Made by a program: the position numbers and the translations under genes
Notes under the pieces: generated by a model
Told to the model about the DNA's origin: nothing
Databases searched by the model: none
The model's input: only the letters and a program-made list of their open reading frames with translations
Source: Bacteroidales bacterium
Lineage (GTDB): Bacteria; Bacteroidota; Bacteroidia; Bacteroidales; WCHB1-69
Reading direction: 5' to 3'
Length of the DNA stretch: 64,000 nt
NCBI GenBank assembly: GCA_017506175.1
Contig: JAFVNW010000002.1
Coordinates: 29,685 to 93,684, forward strand
Shown here: piece by piece, positions 62,080-64,000 of the stretch
How the letters are laid out: the number at the start of each line of letters is the position of its first letter
How positions within the stretch are numbered: the stretch's first letter is position 1

Positions 62080-63195
62080 CTATTTTTTGAGAAAAGCCAA
62101 TTCGTAATGGGTGCTGCGGCCTCCGGATTCGGCACAGCAAAGGATGCCTTTGTCCACCAGGTCCTGAATATCGCGCAAGGCGGTAGCGGCGGAAGTTTTG
62201 GTCATCTTTGCCCATTTGCTCGTGTTGAGTTTGCCCTCAAAGCCATCCCAAAGTCGGTTGATGACTTTGATCTGTCTTTCATTCAGTGCAACAGCGCGGT
62301 GTTCCTGCCAAAACAGCGATTTATGTATCGCCCGCTGGGTTTTCTCAACAGCGGTTTCGATGGCGTTTTCCATGGTTTGCAAGAACCACACCAACCAGCG
62401 GGTGATGTCCAGTCCGTGTTTGCCCATGTACTCCAGCAAATCATAGTAGTTGTTTCTGTCGCGCAAAATGGCCGCCGACATGCTGTAGAAACGCCGAGGT
62501 GATCCGTCGGCCCGGGCCAGCAGCATATCGGTGAGGGTTCGCGTCAGACGGCCGTTGCCGTCGTCAAAGGGATGTATATTGACAAACCAAAGGTGTGCGA
62601 TAGCAGCCTTCAGCACGGGGTCGGTGGTGGGCTCGCTGTTAAACCACTGTATAAACTGCTGCATCTGGCGGGGTACATCGACTGACGGCGGTGCCTCGTA
62701 GTGGATTTTCTCCTTGCCCATTGCGCCGCTCACCACCAGCATCGGCTCTTCGCCTGTACGCCATGCCGCCACGGTGATGGGGGTGGCACCGCTTCTTCCG
62801 GTAGGAAACAAGGCCGCGTGCCAGTTGAACAGTCTTTCTTCGGTCAATGGCGTGCCGGCTTGTTGCACGGCATCCATCATCACCTGCACCACCCCTTCGG
62901 TATAGTGGTCCGAATGGGACAAGCCGCCAATGTCGAGTCCGAGGTGCCGTGCCACCGAAGAGCGCACATTGTCGGCATTGAGGAGCAGGCCTTCTATCTC
63001 GCTGTTGCGCAACACATCCTCGGTCATCACTTCGAGCGAAGAGGTGTTTTGCACGTCAAACCCCAATCCATCCATCAGGCCCAGCAGCCGTCCCTGTTTT
63101 TCCCGAACGCGTGCCAATGGAGCAATAATGCTGTCGTTGTTCCAGCAGAAATGGGGCCATTCGGCATATTGCCATATCCAATACGGAGTTTCCAT
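62080..63195 (-). CDS. Fic-domain AMPylase with DUF4172 N-terminus
   Basis: 371 residues from METPYWIWQYAEWP; the first 13 residues of a longer frame overlap the promoter at 63232. DUF4172 domain (about 1-90) with an EIEGLLLN segment resembling the inhibitory helix of class II Fic proteins (exact S/T-x-x-x-E-G spacing not perfect: RNSEIEG). Fic core: HPFDDGNGRLTRTLTDMLLAR (about 218-238), the complete HPFx[D/E]GNGRxxR catalytic motif. C-terminal winged-helix (WAKMTKTSAATALRDIQDLVDKGIL). Transfers AMP or another NMP to target proteins; targets unknown, no antitoxin-like neighbour. Confidence 0.92.
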   Translation of the reverse strand: METPYWIWQYAEWPHFCWNNDSIIAPLARVREKQGRLLGLMDGLGFDVQNTSSLEVMTEDVLRNSEIEGLLLNADNVRSSVARHLGLDIGGLSHSDHYTEGVVQVMMDAVQQAGTPLTEERLFNWHAALFPTGRSGATPITVAAWRTGEEPMLVVSGAMGKEKIHYEAPPSVDVPRQMQQFIQWFNSEPTTDPVLKAAIAHLWFVNIHPFDDGNGRLTRTLTDMLLARADGSPRRFYSMSAAILRDRNNYYDLLEYMGKHGLDITRWLVWFLQTMENAIETAVEKTQRAIHKSLFWQEHRAVALNERQIKVINRLWDGFEGKLNTSKWAKMTKTSAATALRDIQDLVDKGILCCAESGGRSTHYELAFLKK

Positions 63196-63231
63196 ATCAT
63201 TACTTGCAATAAATAATCTTGTTTTTCGCCG

Positions 63232-63239
63232 CAAAAATA
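63232..63239 (-). promoter_or_regulatory. Promoter -7 box of the Fic gene; fixes its start
   Basis: TATTTTTG on the minus strand, 36 bases before the start at 63195. Confidence 0.7.
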
Positions 63240-63351
63240 CAAAAATTATTGTTATTTACAAATAATGATGTGAAAAAATGCCATATTTACATCAAAAATT
63301 GATTGGAATATATTTTTCCATAGATGGCTGATGCGTTTTTGCCACCTTGCG

Positions 63352-63726
63352 TTACTGCTTCATCTCCGGATTCGGCACCGACAGCGGCAGTCCTTCCTGC
63401 GAGAGGTAGAACATGTAGAGGATGGCGGGTTGGGTGCCTCGGTTTTCGCCGTGGTGGACGGTGCCGACCATCTCGACGACGGCTTCGCCCGCACGGACGA
63501 TCTTTTCCGCCCCGTCCTTGGCGATGATGGTGAGTTCGCCTTGCACCAACACGCCGTAATTTATCACGGGATGGTGGTGCCAAGCCAACTTCTGGCCTGA
63601 GGGGAAGACGTATTTGCGGACCACCAGTTCGGGGCGACCTTGCAGATAGTCAGGGAGTTGCGCGCCGTTCCAGCTCTGCGAGGTGCGGATGAGTTCGGTG
63701 GTTTCTACTTGTTCTGTGGTTTCCAT
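63352..63726 (-). CDS. Cupin-domain protein
   Basis: 124 residues, single cupin. LAWHHHPVINYGVLVQGELTII supplies the G(X)5HXH(X)3-4E-like motif (HHH, then Gly-Val-Leu-Val rather than a clear Glu) and VEMVGTVHHGENRGTQPAILYMFY the second motif with His. Probably binds a metal; role unknown. Confidence 0.82.
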   Translation of the reverse strand: METTEQVETTELIRTSQSWNGAQLPDYLQGRPELVVRKYVFPSGQKLAWHHHPVINYGVLVQGELTIIAKDGAEKIVRAGEAVVEMVGTVHHGENRGTQPAILYMFYLSQEGLPLSVPNPEMKQ

Positions 63727-63794
63727 GGTATTGGGAGTTAGTGGTTTGATTTCTATGAAATATCCGTTTGTTGCTTCATCAGATTATGACAAAA

Positions 63795-63802
63795 CAAAAT
63801 TA
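63795..63802 (-). promoter_or_regulatory. Promoter -7 box of the cupin gene
   Basis: TAATTTTG on the minus strand, 68 bases before the start. Confidence 0.55.
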
Positions 63803-63856
63803 CTGTTTTTTTCCTGATATACAATAGGAAAGTGATAACAATTCATGGAAATGTGA

Positions 63857-63888
63857 TTGTAGAGACGATGTGCACATCGTCTCTACAA
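63857..63888 (+). repeat. 32-bp perfect palindrome, GACGAT...ATCGTC family
   Basis: Symmetric about 63872/63873 with core GACGATGTGCACATCGTC and flanks TTGTAGA / TCTACAA; the right arm seeds the tandem array that follows. Confidence 0.85.
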
Positions 63889-64000
63889 ATTACACCGCAC
63901 ATCGTCTCTACAAATTACACCGCACATCGTCTCTACAAATTACACCGCACATCGTCTCTACAAATTACACCGCACATCGTCTCTACAAATTACACCGCAC
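63871..64000 (+). repeat. 25-bp tandem repeat running off the window
   Basis: Five copies of a 25-base unit (CGCACATCGTCTCTAC then AAATTACAC; first copy begins T instead of C) at 63871, 63896, 63921, 63946 and 63971, with a sixth starting at 63996. Each unit carries the right arm of the palindrome. Confidence 0.95.

Noticed and set aside
63857-64000. CRISPR array
   Set aside because: Strict 25-bp tandem repetition without unique spacers and no cas genes.
1-64000. tRNA or rRNA genes
   Set aside because: No T-loop/anticodon pattern or rRNA signature noticed on either strand by reading; a tRNAscan run would settle it.

Overview
The window is chromosomal DNA of a Bacteroidota bacterium, most likely of the order Bacteroidales. 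Evidence: the promoters carry the Bacteroidota -7 box TAnnTTTG (at least 20 copies upstream of genes), Shine-Dalgarno sequences are almost absent, several secreted proteins carry type IX secretion (T9SS) sorting domains of type A or type B, and there are SprB/PKD/SBBP-type surface proteins and conserved Bacteroidota families (DUF3822 beside rsmD, DUF6427, the Bacteroidota form of YebC). I see no rRNA, tRNA, CRISPR array, insertion sequence or prophage.

Layout. 1-9.6 kb: a frameshifted, window-truncated patatin, an M24 aminopeptidase, lgt, mtaB, and a minus-strand operon of aminotransferase, L,D-transpeptidase and GT2. 9.6-13.5 kb: a LytTR-only protein, a 690-bp non-coding stretch with two likely small RNAs, two lipoproteins, a small secreted protein and an HdeD-like membrane protein. 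13.5-17 kb: yidC and a MutS-like ATPase. 17.1-38.7 kb: a contiguous plus-strand biosynthetic cluster of the aryl-polyene/flexirubin type. 38.8-53.9 kb: mostly housekeeping genes (sufE, an ABC-F ATPase, rpsT, upp, metK behind a SAM-II-like riboswitch, ldcA, rsmD, miaA, yebC) with membrane and T9SS proteins. 54-63.7 kb: a 1634-residue surface protein, a C10 cysteine protease, a secreted EEP-fold hydrolase, a Fic protein and a cupin. The window ends inside a 25-bp tandem repeat grown from one arm of a palindrome.

The biosynthetic cluster is the main find. A tyrosine ammonia-lyase-like enzyme should make a hydroxycinnamate starter and a PaaK-like ligase could activate it. Three ketosynthases with an intact Cys-His-His triad, two ketosynthase-like proteins without the cysteine (one a Cys-to-Gln chain-length factor), two acyl carrier proteins and two hotdog proteins with complementary halves of a dehydratase active site would extend and dehydrate a polyene. 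A methyltransferase, a thioesterase, a BtrH-like protein, an LpxL-like acyltransferase, a three-part MMPL-acyltransferase-methyltransferase fusion, a PlsC/PlsB-like acyltransferase, a GT2, a DMT flippase-like protein and a B12/radical-SAM enzyme would tailor, lipidate and export it. No ketoreductase, DarA/DarB pair or LolA-type carrier is visible, so this is an unusual variant that probably borrows a ketoreductase from elsewhere.
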